Program-made: the position numbers and the translations under genes
Notes under the pieces: generated by a model
What the model was told of the DNA's origin: nothing
Databases searched by the model: none
The model's input: only the letters and a program-made list of their open reading frames with translations
Part shown: positions 36,401-46,488 of the stretch, piece by piece
Position numbering within the stretch: the first letter of the stretch is position 1
Layout: every line of letters begins with the position of its first letter
From: Chondrus crispus
Taxonomy: Eukaryota > Rhodophyta > Florideophyceae > Gigartinales > Gigartinaceae
Assembly: GCF_000350225.1 (NCBI RefSeq)
Contig: NW_005178559.1
Location: 232,236-296,235, forward strand
DNA length: 64,000 nt
Reading direction: 5' to 3'

Positions 36401-37440
36401 TCCACAACAAAGTTGGACTCTTGCCCCTTCCGCCAATCACCTGCGACGCCGAGGAGGTGCGAGTGGGGCACGTACAGTACCGAACACGAGAGAAAACGAG
36501 GCGTCACACCTTTTTGCTTGGGCTCCGGAATCTCACGGAGATTTGACGTGGCGCCCTGCGATTCAGGGAACCCACTTCACCTGCCACCAACGTCTCTCAA
36601 CAGAAGCCCCAGGAGGCGCCGTTCGATCATCGAGCAACACCGACGCAACAGGCACGCAACAGCGCCGGAGACGAGAGCAGCGCTGTCCGCCAGGTGCCGT
36701 GGCAGAAAGTAAGGCACGATTGTGGCCTTTTAGTGGCGGTGTGTATTTGCGGAGATACCGTACCCTTGGTCGTGCATGCAGTGGATATCGGTCTCGCAAG
36801 CACGTTGTGCAAGGGCGGCGTGCGTCACAGGAGCAAGTGGGGCGAGACAGACGAGTAAGTTGGATACGGGATGCGGCGCGCGGATTTCCGAACTTGATCC
36901 TTCCTCATCTGCGTGCCTGCTTTGTGCCGGCCGGAGTGTTGTAAAGTTTACAGTATGCCGGGGGCAGTGAGCCCGAGGGCCTTCGCGGCTCGACGAAGGA
37001 TAAGGCGGGAACGCTGACGAGGTCTGACGAGGTCTGCTGAGGATGAGTTGTCGCTCCCGCGGGTGTACCCTTCGAAGGGTAGTCTCAGGACGGGGGTACA
37101 GCACATGTACCGCCGCAGGTGACAGGGAGGGGGGTTGGGGGCGGGAGCGGGGCTTGCCTAAAATGGATCGGTAGCGCGGGCCAAAATCGGCCTGTGCGAA
37201 CCCGCGTGCATGGAGCGTTTTGCTCACCGAATCCGGCGCCTGGCGAGGCACGTGTCCGTCATACCAAGGGTACTGTACACAGGCGCGCGGGCGCGGCCGG
37301 CGCCGGTGTAAGAGGCTGAAAACGGCATCATCAAGTCGCTCTGCCGCCAGTGCAGGGGCAGCTGCGGGCTGCTGGCAATCGCGCGCACACCGCTCCACGC
37401 CACGGGTGCCCACCGACCACCACACCGCCTTCGCATTTTT
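33405..37440. other. 4-kb stretch without a recognisable gene
   Basis: Only short open frames, none resembling a known family. TACTGTA/TACAGTA heptamers recur (for example near 35712, 36005, 36042, 36472, 36952, 37268). Positions 36600-37300 are GC-rich with open frames on both strands, including a 231-codon minus-strand frame without any domain. The sequence after 33400 is the original neighbour of 12019, before R2 inserted. Confidence 0.5.
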
Positions 37441-37840
37441 ACTTCCGCAATCTAATCTGCCTTGTTTCTACCGTACCACTACTGTACAGTACCATCCACT
37501 CCCCGCGCTTCGCACATCTCCCTCCCCCCACGCGTGCATACAACCTCATCCGCCTATTCGCGTCCGCTCTACATTCCCCCCCAATCTTCCATCGCCTCTT
37601 CCTTTTTTTCTGGCCTCAAGTCCATCCCTCCCTTCCCCACATTTCGCGCCATGCCACTTTAAATTCCCCCAAATCCACCGCCCCCACTCACCCCCCCCTC
37701 CTCCTCGGTCCCCCTTGTCTCCACCCGCTCCCCCCGCCCACTTGAAAACCCTATCCCGTCCACACCCCGCCTCTGCTCTCGCCTCTCAACCTCCATCCTT
37801 CACCCGCTCCCCTGTTCCTCGCACCGACCAGCCAGCCCGC
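37441..37840 (+). promoter_or_regulatory. C/T-rich leader of the ABHD17-like gene
   Basis: The plus strand is strongly pyrimidine-rich, especially 37640-37835, right up to the start codon at 37841. Similar pyrimidine-rich leaders precede the three-RRM, WD40, dehydrogenase and signal-peptide/rhodanese genes, so this looks like a shared promoter/5'-UTR feature. The open frame through it is a by-product of the C/T bias. Confidence 0.55.
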
Positions 37841-39067
37841 ATGGGGCAACTCTACTCACATCTTGTCTTCCGCCCGCCGCCCGTTGTGTCTTACCAGTCG
37901 GTTGACGGCTACCTCAAGTACGTTCTGCCGGACGTCGCCGGCCTCCCCACCATCCACAAAACCGAGCTCGTTTGGCTGCTCACCTCGCTGAACGTCCGCA
38001 TCCCCTGCGCCTGGGTGCGTCATCCCGACGCTGAGTTTGTCATATTGTACGCCCACCAGAATGGAGAGGACTTGGGTTCCAGCATCCAGGACGCCCACAC
38101 CCTCAGCCGCGCCCTTGCCGTCGACGTCTTCACCTTTGAGTACTCTGGGTATGGCCTCTCCGAAAAGTCAAAGCGTCACGCTAATAAACGGGGAAGGGTC
38201 CAAGTCCAACCCTCGCTAAAGGAGAGCGATCGAACCAGGGTTGAACCGTCGGAGAAGGCCTGCTGCAGCGACATTGATGCTGCCTATGCCTATTTAGTCA
38301 ACGAGGCGGGAGTCCATCCGTCACAAATCATTGTCAGTGGAAGGAGTATCGGGAGTGGCCCGGCTGTGTATTGCGCCGCCTCGCAAAGCGTTGCGGGGCT
38401 CGTCCTCATTGCCCCCATTGCCTCGGCAGTGAGAGTCGCCTTGAAGAGGCTAAACATAACCCTTCCTTTTATTGATACATTTCCGAACATCGACCGTGTC
38501 AGCAAGATTCGTTGCCCTGTTCTTGTTGTGCATGGCGACATGGACGAACTTGTTCCCAAGCTGCACGGCGAGAGGCTCGTCGAAAAGATCAAGCGAAATG
38601 GCCACGCCGTCAAACCCCTCTGGATCCCCGAGGCGAAGCACAACAACGTTGTCGAGGATTTCCAGTCTGTCGTCTTCGGGAGATACACACAGTTTCTTGA
38701 GGAGCTCAAGCAGATGAAGTATGACCGAGCATCGTTGGAAGGCATGCCCGACAACGTCAAGTACCAAAAGATTTTTCCAAAGTCGCGCCGCAGGAGACAT
38801 CCAATCGCCTGTCTCGGTGCCCCACGCACCTCAATTGATCAGTTTAGCACCTGTGGCCAGGTGGGTGATGATGACCGTAGAAGTCGCGATATTCGAAGGA
38901 GAACAGACGGGCTAGCGTGTCACCAGCACGAATCTTATCTAAGCAAGGTGCGAAAGTCGCAGTCGTGGCATGTGCCAGCGGCTTCAGGGAAGGCTTTTTC
39001 AAGGCAAGGCGCTCCTTTCCTCTATTCGCAACGGTCGCATCACTCAGGTTCAAGAATTCTCTCATAA
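37841..39067 (+). CDS. ABHD17-type alpha/beta hydrolase (probable protein depalmitoylase)
   Basis: 408 residues from ATG at 37841. The earlier in-frame part is leader. Ser169 in GRSIGSGP, Asp235 in HGDMDELVP and His267 in EAKHNNV form the expected catalytic triad, and FEYSGYGLS marks the conserved strand before it. ABHD17 enzymes are membrane-anchored serine hydrolases that remove palmitate from proteins such as Ras. Here the N-terminus MGQLYS fits an N-myristoylation consensus (Gly2, Ser6), which is another way to reach membranes; the Cys cluster of animal ABHD17 is absent. Residues 110-133 are a basic insert where homologues are short. A 72-nt GT-AG interval (38167-38238) would remove it in frame. 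After about residue 300 comes a roughly 100-residue tail without a known domain. Confidence 0.85.
   Translation: MGQLYSHLVFRPPPVVSYQSVDGYLKYVLPDVAGLPTIHKTELVWLLTSLNVRIPCAWVRHPDAEFVILYAHQNGEDLGSSIQDAHTLSRALAVDVFTFEYSGYGLSEKSKRHANKRGRVQVQPSLKESDRTRVEPSEKACCSDIDAAYAYLVNEAGVHPSQIIVSGRSIGSGPAVYCAASQSVAGLVLIAPIASAVRVALKRLNITLPFIDTFPNIDRVSKIRCPVLVVHGDMDELVPKLHGERLVEKIKRNGHAVKPLWIPEAKHNNVVEDFQSVVFGRYTQFLEELKQMKYDRASLEGMPDNVKYQKIFPKSRRRRHPIACLGAPRTSIDQFSTCGQVGDDDRRSRDIRRRTDGLACHQHESYLSKVRKSQSWHVPAASGKAFSRQGAPFLYSQRSHHSGSRILS
38167..38238 (+). other. Possible in-frame 72-nt intron in the ABHD17-like gene
   Basis: GTCAAAG at the left and ACCAG at the right. Removing it joins GLSEK to VEPSEKACCSDIDAAY, matching the family's short spacing between the GYG motif and PSE. 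It contains a GCTAAT and a GCTAAAG that could act as branch sites. Because it is a multiple of three without stops, retention also gives a full protein. The donor is not a strong consensus. Confidence 0.5.
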
Positions 39068-40159
39068 CATCTAAGAGAGGCTCCTTTCGCAATGGCTTCA
39101 GACGTGGGCATGTGTGACTAATGAAGGAAATTGGACCCTTCACGTTTGGGGCGGGCATTCGCAAAATCAAAACCCCTTATAGCTGCGCTATCACTTGGCG
39201 TCCTTCGGGCCGTGATTCGAAAGCAAGATTTTCTGTTGCTTTGTGGAGTCACGTATGTCACGCAAGTAGCACTAAGGAGAGCGCTGGTCAGAAGGAAGAG
39301 GTTATCAATGCTGCTTCAAGTCACGACCCCTGCAAGTCGATGTCTATGCCGCTTTCGCCCCTATTGAGGGCATCCTCGCGATCTCGGCGCGGGGGGAGCT
39401 TTTCCCCAGGCGCCGGGAGCACACTGTAACCTTATATTTGTAACTAAACATTGTAAATAATCTGGAACAACTGCATAGCAAGTCGTTGGAGGGGCAGACA
39501 GATCATGGAGTGCCTGCGTTATCAGCAATAAAATATACCAGGCGAACGTCTGGAATAACCTGAGTCCAGGGATATAACCTTAAACGTCAAGCAGTCGGTC
39601 TAGTGCGCGAGGACAGCACATGCTAGAAAAGGTGCTTGCAGCACCAGCCGCAAAACAGTTTTCCTTGCTAGGCAGTTCTCAGTTAGAACCGTAACAAAAA
39701 GAGTACGTACATTTTGTGGCTACCGTGGCAAAATGGAGAAAGAAAACGCGCATTGGCGAGGGAATCTAGAATATACTTGAGAGGTCTGCCATTTTCATAG
39801 CAGAGTTACAACATGGTTTGCTTACAATTCAGGATATCTAGGACACAAAGACGACAGGATGGAGATGTTTTCCAGATACGGCAGATGGCAGGGAGGCATG
39901 TGAAGGCGCGAATCTCGAAGCTGTTTATCAGGCCCCAACTCACTGTATCCCCAGTTTTGGTGCCCATCACAGGTTCCAGTACACATAGAAAGAATTCGAC
40001 TTGGGGGCACTTAAGGCCTCTGCAATTCAGATTCCAACATCGGTGCACGACACGCAGCACATGCGGTAGAAGAATTACTTGGTCCTGAGCTTCGGTTGAG
40101 ATTAGGTTCCACACGTGGAGGTACAATTGCATGCTCAGTGACTGCACTGTATTCGGAGA
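39068..40159. other. No recognisable gene
   Basis: Intergenic sequence between two convergent genes (ABHD17-like + and three-RRM -). Only short frames without family resemblance. Both 3' ends must lie here. Confidence 0.5.
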
Positions 40160-41780
40160 TTACTGCGGGTTGGAAGCTGGCTGCGTGGAGGACGCATTCA
40201 ACCAGGAAAACTGCATGGCCGGCGAATCATCAGCCACGCCAGCAGCCTTGGTGTCATTGAGGCCTTCTTTAACTCCATTGTCCGCCCCAGATCCCGTGTA
40301 TTCGGGGCGGCCTACAGCAGCTCTCTTCGAAGGGGGTTCAGTCTCACCATGCGCATCAGCCTTTGCCGTAGCGCCGTCTTTCGCAGGAGACGCTCCAGAA
40401 GTCATATCGTTGCCAGTGCTGCTCTCATCGTTCTTGGTGACGCCGTTTGCAGTTGAGTTCATAGAGGGCTGTGCACCGGTGGCCGGTGTGGAGGAAGTTG
40501 TGGGCATAGAGCTGGAGTTGTTTGCTTGGCTAGAGGGGGAGGAATAGGAGCCAAAGGGATGCTGTCCAGGGGCCTGGTTGACGCCGGGGGAATTGTTGTA
40601 CGTGGAAGGGTTGTACTGCGGATCAAAGGATTGAGCGGCTCCGCCGGATGAGTACATAAGGGGCATGTTCTGGACTGGAGGGGGCTTGGTGATGGCGATC
40701 TGCTCCGAGGCCCATTCGACGCGGACCGGCTTGTTGGGATTGAGGGTAACGTAGTGGGAACCAGAGAGCTCTTCTTTCGCACGCTGGGCATCCTCTCGAC
40801 GCTTGAAGCGGACAAAAGCAAACCCAGTCTTATTGACGGGGACGCGAACGGCGTCCAGTTCACCAAAGGCAGAAAACTCACGCCACAGAAGATCTTCGGT
40901 GATATGGTTCCCTGTGCCACCAATAAAGATGGTAGTGTTATTAGGATCATCAGGGCTCATGACCTGCCTCGGACGTTTGTTGTTTGGAGCACCGTGGCCG
41001 CCACTATGCGGGGGCTGCCCATGGTTATTGTAGCCCCCGCCGCCACCACCACCGCGACCGGCACCGGGACCGCGATTGCGACCTGTTGCAGGGGATAAAC
41101 GGATAGGCTTGGAGTTGAACTCAAAGCCTTGCATCTCGGACACGGCGCGCTCTGCGTCCTGGGGGTTGGCGAAGCGAACGAAGCCAAAGCCGCGAGACTG
41201 TCCGTACTCATTGCAGACGACCTTGGCGTGGCGAACGGAGGTGTACCTGGGACGGAATGCGGTCATGAGTTGGTAGTCAGTGACACTCGGCTCAAGATTA
41301 CCGACGTAGATGTTGATCTCTGTGCCAGCGGCGGAACCGGGATGGGTATGAACGGCCGCATTACGACCCATGTTGAGTCTCCAGCAGCGGTTGGTGCCGG
41401 GGATGGGCAAGCCACTGCCGGTGGCTATGACGCGCTCGGCGGCCTCGGGGGACGCGGCGTCGAGGAAGCCATAACCGGCATGCATACCAGTGTAGTGGTC
41501 CCGGACGACCTTAATGCGAGTGATATCCTGAGCCCAACCAGATGCAGCAACGGCTTGACGAAGGAAGTTTTCGTCCATGTAGGCGTCTAGGTCACCGGCC
41601 CAGATCGAGATGGAGGAGCCTTGCCGCGCACCAGGGGAGGAGCCGAGAGCGCCGGGCGTCGGGGAGGAGGATGGAGCAGGGCCGCCGGAGGGATTGTAGC
41701 CGGGCATACCTTGGAAGTAGCCGACCATTTGAGGGGGGGGACCCGCTACCGCCAGGTTGAGAGTAGTTGCTGCCGTCCAT
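40160..41780 (-). CDS. Three-RRM RNA-binding protein (TIA-1/Nam8/RBP45-47 type)
   Basis: Counting from the Met at 41728, RRM1 spans about residues 40-120 (SIWAGDL; AGYGFLDA), RRM2 138-213 (IYVGNL; RGFGFVRF) and RRM3 265-340 (IFIGG; TGFAFVRF). A Gly-rich linker (GAGRGGGGGGG) separates RRM2 and RRM3, and a 180-residue low-complexity Ser/Thr/Pro/Asn tail follows. This is the layout of RBP45/47, Nam8 and TIA-1 proteins, nuclear-cytoplasmic binders of U-rich RNA in splicing and stress granules. The likely true start is ATG at 41780 (MDGSNYSQPGGSGSPP), which lies one frame away. Joining it to the RRM frame needs one fewer C in the 8-C run at 41733-41740. The frame open to 42184 is pyrimidine-rich and holds an assembly gap, so it is more likely leader than protein. 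Confidence 0.88.
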
Positions 41781-42184
41781 GAGGAAGTAGAGTTGTTATA
41801 GAAAGGATTGGGGACAGGCACAGGGAAAGGGAGGGGAAGGGGGGAGAGGGGNNNNNNNNNNNNNNNNNNNNNNNNNNNNNNNNNNNNNNNNNNNNNNNNN
41901 NNNNNNNNNNNNNNNNNNNNNNNNNNNNNNNNNNNNNNNNNNNNNNNNNNNGCTCGGGACAGGGGCGGGGGAGGGGGAAAGGGAGGAGGGGAAAGGGAGG
42001 GAGAAGGATGGGAAGAGAAGGTGGGGAGATGGGGGTTTGAGTAAGAACACGAGTGGAAAGAAGGGTGGGGAAGGCGGAGGGGGAGAGAGGGAAAGGGTGG
42101 TGGGCGTAAAAGTGGAGGAAGTTGCGTTTGGAGGGGGGGCCTGCAGGGCGAGGCGCCGGAGTTGGAGGGTTGGACGATGGTCAT
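41781..42184 (-). promoter_or_regulatory. Pyrimidine-rich leader of the three-RRM gene, with gap
   Basis: On the coding strand this is almost pure C/T, which translates as Pro/Leu/Ser runs. A 100-N gap sits inside it. It resembles the leaders of the neighbouring genes. It could alternatively encode a Pro-rich N-terminus or contain an intron. Confidence 0.5.
41852..41951. other. Assembly gap (100 N)
   Basis: Exactly 100 N inside a purine-rich (plus strand) low-complexity tract, which probably stopped the assembly. Confidence 0.99.
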
Positions 42185-42257
42185 TGGGCGGGAAAAGCGG
42201 ACGCCGCCGTCGAGATTTCGATTCGGCGCTAACTGTAATGAAAAGGTGTAAGTGCAC

Positions 42258-43974
42258 CGCGTTCTGTCGTTGGAAGCCTCATACAGTGCCCCGGCCTAAG
42301 CGCCCTATTTCGCACCTCTGTGTAAGGCGGCACGCATCCGGCCAATGGCACCTCTATCAGAAACTGTAATGTGAAGCCGACTCTTGGCCTCTACTCGTCA
42401 GCTTGTCTGAAATGATTGATCTGTTACTGAGGGCAGATATCGCCCATCCGACTTGTCGCCCGTGATCTTTCAGCCATCCCTCTGTAAGCTTTCCATGCGC
42501 TTCGCCAGACATCTGATGATCAGATTCTGATCTCATCTTTTGCTTTATTCCAACCCAGTTAATCCGATGGCACCGTGCCCGATGAACAGTTTGACGCTCG
42601 ACTCGCACATGTATGGCTGCACCATTTTCGAGTTTGTCCCTGCATAACGATCGCTTCGCAGGGGTGACCTCACGGACGACATCCGCACTGCCTCCCGCGT
42701 CTATCGTCCTGCATCAGCATTCGGCATTTATCCTGCATGCAACCGGTACAGGTATATAGGTATATTATATATTTTGAGGCTCCACGTCGCCCACGTCTCT
42801 TTTCAGAGGCCGGTTAGCGTCTGCACAAACATCAGGATTTAACGACAAAGCGCAAGAATCGCGAAAGAGAAACTATTGCGTGATATGAGAGCATCCTTCA
42901 ATCCGGCCATGCATTCTCGTTCGGCTCTCACGTCGGTCCGGGGCCATCCCCGGCGTCACTGCCCGCGTTGCGCACACATCCTGACTCCTCGTAGAAGAAG
43001 CCGGATGTTTGACTGCACAGTAGGTGCCGCTGATATCACCAACCCAGAGTTATCTCTTTCGATCAGAATATCAGACCTGCGTGCAGCCCGAATGCGTTTT
43101 GTGTATTTGAGACCGTACCTAATGTAAGATATCTGTCGAACTAACAACGTCTGGGCACGTCTAATAAGCATCCGCAGTTGCAAGTGATGCGCGTTGAGGC
43201 ATGTTTGGTGGTTGGTCGGGCTTTTGGTACATAGGACTAGCGGTCGTAGGATTTGCTTGACCGTTTGTTGATTCCTTGCATGTACCGTACGTTCTCACTC
43301 ACACCACACAACTTATGAGGTCATGAATGCAGGATGTGGAAAGCGTTAGGTGTCCGAGCAGCAATGAATAAGACTCTTCGCTTTTGTGAAAAAGTTAAGC
43401 TCGACTCTTGGGCAGTGCTGCAGTACTAACAATATTTGCACATCACCTACGGAGGTAGCAACTACCCACCAGTACTTTTTTTTGTCAGTTTCCCCGAACA
43501 TTTGTATGCTTTGGCGGTTGATTAGAATCCTGCGGGGGCGCTTACAGTTTTTTTTTTATGCCGCGATGATTTTCCCACCTTAGTCTGCTCCACCATCTTT
43601 ACCCCGCCCTGTCTGGTGCATCCTGATAGCAAACTAGCGTCACCCTAGCGAAGAGTGATAACTGCTTGATGCCCTCGACGAGGACAATCGGCCAGTGGTG
43701 ACACGTGTAACTACAGTGCTGCCTCAATTTTCCGACTATGTTTCCGGGCATCATACAGTAGCCTTTTTCTTTGGGCAATTTTATACTTCGGTTTGTGTAA
43801 TGCGACTGTAAGATATAACCCTAGAACGACCGCGTCGTCGGCGATCCAACCGCTCCGATCAACCGGCTTCATTCACGTCCGCCGAACGTTGCGGTTGCTA
43901 TTCATCTCCGTAGCAACACCACCGCGAACTTGCGTCGGTCGAACTAGCTCTCCTTCCGGTATCCGACAGTAGCA
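42258..43974. other. Intergenic between the divergent three-RRM and eL21 genes
   Basis: No recognisable gene. An AT-rich TATA-like run, TATAGGTATATTATATATTT, lies at about 42755-42775. AACCCTA, like the telo-box found upstream of plant ribosomal protein genes, lies at about 43819-43825, some 150 bp before the eL21 start; a single short match is weak evidence. A T9 run is near 43550. Confidence 0.4.
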
Positions 43975-44454
43975 ATGGTTCGCTCTAACGGAAAGCGCGC
44001 GAACACGCGCGATCTCTTCAGAAAGGCGTTCCGCAAGAAGGGAAATGAGCATCTCTCAACCTATCTTCAAATCTTCAAGATTGGCGATTTCGTCGACATT
44101 CATATCAACCCGGCCGTCATGAAGGGTATGCCACACAAGTTCTACCAAGGGCGTTCTGGCCGCGTCTTCAATGTCTCCCGCACATCCGTCGGCGTCGAGG
44201 TGTCGAAGACAGTTGGCAACCGCATCATGATGAAGCGTTTTCACATCCGAACCGAACATGTCCAGAAGTCCCGCTGTAACGAGGACTACCTGAAGAGGTG
44301 CAAGGGAAGGGAAATGGAAGCCAGGGAAGCACATTCCAAGGGCGACAAGTACAACGTCATCAAGCGCACCCCGGCCTTGCCGTCTGAGGCTCACATCGTC
44401 GATGCGAGCAAGATGGAACTTGTCGATCCAATTCCGTACGAATTCATCGTGTAA
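43975..44454 (+). CDS. RPL21: 60S ribosomal protein L21 (eL21)
   Basis: 159 residues, the full family length, in one exon. Conserved family blocks are all present: GKRANTRDLFRKAFRKKG at the N-terminus, HLSTYLQIFKIGDFVDIHIN, KGMPHKFYQGRSGRVFNVSRTSVGVEVSK, RFHIRTEHVQKSRCNEDYLKR, RTPALPSEAHIVD and the C-terminal DPIPYEFIV. eL21 is an essential protein of the large ribosomal subunit with an SH3-like barrel, close to the central protuberance and 5S rRNA. The start codon follows a short pyrimidine-rich patch (CTCTCCTTCC). It has no sign of damage and is a solid anchor that this is nuclear eukaryotic DNA. Confidence 0.97.
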   Translation: MVRSNGKRANTRDLFRKAFRKKGNEHLSTYLQIFKIGDFVDIHINPAVMKGMPHKFYQGRSGRVFNVSRTSVGVEVSKTVGNRIMMKRFHIRTEHVQKSRCNEDYLKRCKGREMEAREAHSKGDKYNVIKRTPALPSEAHIVDASKMELVDPIPYEFIV

Positions 44455-45746
44455 TCTGGTAAACTCATTTTGGCACGTTTCGATCCTGCTCGTTTCGCGC
44501 CTCCCGTTACGCGCGCGTTTCCGCCTACCATGTGGTCATGGTAGGGGGGGTACAGTGTGTGAACGGACGCGCGAACCCCTTGCCGAACGAGCGTACGAGC
44601 GATAAAATATGCGAACACTCGCAATCTTTCCTACGATCTTTACCTCGAAGTCATCTACGAAACGCGCTAGTGTGTTGCCATATGCGCTATCTTGGACATC
44701 TTGTCGAACATGGTTGTCTTACGCGAAGCGAGCCCCGAACGATGCCGTTGGAGGGTGGTGCCCCCGTTCGTGTGGCGAAGATTTTGTGAAGAGTGAGTAA
44801 AGTAAGTTATCGCACGATCCTATTCTTGCGCTCGTCTCAATACCGCGGTGGACTATGATGTTGTCTTTCTTCTTCATATTGATCCGGCAGGCTACGGTAG
44901 ACTACATCTTGTAGAAAGTTTGGTGCTCCTAGGCACCGTACACACAGCTTCGGTCTTTTCATCGACGCGCAAAGAAACTCGCAGTAAGCTGCACTGAATC
45001 TCTTTCTACGCGAATGGCATCCGGTTTACAACATGTCCACTTTGCCACCGAAGCCTCCCTAATATTTGTTTTACTCGGCGTAGAGACGACTTGATTTGAC
45101 ATAGGGCTATTTCCATCCACATCGGGAACACTGCTTGCACCAAGCGCTGGCAGCTGTCGACAAGAATTTTCGCACAAGTGAAAGGCTCAAAATGGATGTT
45201 GCGACCGTCTTTTGTACGACCCATACACACTGTTGGGCCTTCCTCGGGCCTTTTCTACGGCAAAATCGACTGTGGCATTGAACTCAGATGCCGCATGCAG
45301 GAGTGTATATTTCTAGCATGGAGCACCACCACGAAATAGTTGGGGGTTTTCAAGCTGTGCGCAATACTCGCGGAAGGAGGGGGGGAGGGAAGGCCGCATC
45401 AAGGCCGATGCAGACGAGATATTCGACATGGTATTGATTGCTAAATGCTTGTCAGTACAGTATTGACTTGGTTTAATGTACCAAGAGCATCCATCTCTAC
45501 CCGTCGGAGCAAATTACCAAATACATAATGAATAAGAAAGCAATTATTCTAATTTCACTTGTCCTCAGAATCCTTCAAACTTGATGCGTTATCAATGTGT
45601 CTCAACCCGTGCATATCTATGGATACGGCATCCCTGGACACGGCATTCCTGGACACGGCTCTTGAAGACATGGAAAGGTGTTCCGCCCATCAATCAAGGA
45701 CAAGCCCGTATGGTCGTCCTATGGTACACGTGTCATGTCAACAAAG
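44455..45746. other. No recognisable gene
   Basis: Sequence downstream of eL21, with short frames only. At 45600-45670 a small set of GGACACGGC-type direct repeats occurs. The interval ends at the target duplication of a small transposon. Confidence 0.45.
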
Positions 45747-45755
45747 GTAGCTCAC

Positions 45756-46198
45756 CTGATCACAGCAATTAACCTTGGTCTATATATTAACCTGGGTTCA
45801 GAAATAAACTGGACCAGGTTATTATTGGTTTTGACCTGGAGGAAACAGTCTTATGATAAGTCGCATTTAGAGTTCCAAAAGGGCGAGAACGCATGTCGCC
45901 GCCTCGATATGGTCTTTGGGAAGAGAAGCAGCTCTTTTCTGAGCTGCAGACAATAATATCCAAGCATCGTGTCCATTTCAATGGGCAAGAAGTGGAGCCG
46001 TAATTTCTTGAATACTTGTCAGCAATGTTAGAAATCAAGGTTAATCCAGTGGTTCACAAATAAACTGGACCATGTTATAGCTGATTTGACCATATATTAA
46101 TCTGGGTTCACAATTAATCCGGACCATGTTAAATATGGTTATAGACCTGAAAAAGGGGCTTCAGAATTAAGTTGGCCCAGGTTAATTGCTGTGATCAG
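45756..46198. mobile_element. Small non-autonomous transposon with 9-bp target duplication (Mutator-like MITE)
   Basis: About 443 bp, with CTGATCACAGCAATTAACC at the left end (45756-45774) and its inverse at the right end (46180-46198). The flanks are GTAGCTCAC (45747-45755) and GTAGCTCGC (46200-46208), a 9-bp duplication with one change. A 9-bp duplication is typical of Mutator-like elements. Inside, AACCTGG and TGGACCA(G/T)GTTA motifs recur in both orientations. No coding capacity is seen. Confidence 0.75.
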
Positions 46199-46208
46199 TG
46201 TAGCTCGC

Positions 46209-46488
46209 TTCCAAACAACGCCGAGATGAAGCGGAGTCCTCCAGCGACGGCTGCAACTCATTGGTGGAGCAGGAAAGACATCGAGGCAATAATATATCGC
46301 CATAATCGGACTCACCAACCAGCGCACCAACCACTTTGCAACCCGTGTAGAGATTTCCCCACAAAATGCCCAGCTTCTAACCCGTACCCAACTCTCTCCA
46401 CAACACGCACGGACCCACTCCACATCCTGTCGCAACCCCTTCCCCCTTGCTCCCCCAACCCAGCGCCACCAGGTCACCTCCCACCGCC
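46209..46488 (+). promoter_or_regulatory. Promoter/leader region of the WD40 gene
   Basis: C-rich over 46340-46488, running into the start codon. No clear TATA box. The MITE ends only about 280 bp upstream of the ATG. Confidence 0.4.

Noticed and set aside
36730-37425. 231-codon minus-strand frame
   Set aside because: Arg/Pro/Ser/His-rich product without a domain in a GC-rich stretch. It runs antisense into the leader of the ABHD17-like gene.
37220-37840. Upstream 207-codon extension of the ABHD17-like frame
   Set aside because: Pro/Ser/His-rich translation of a pyrimidine-rich leader. Family homology begins after the Met at 37841.
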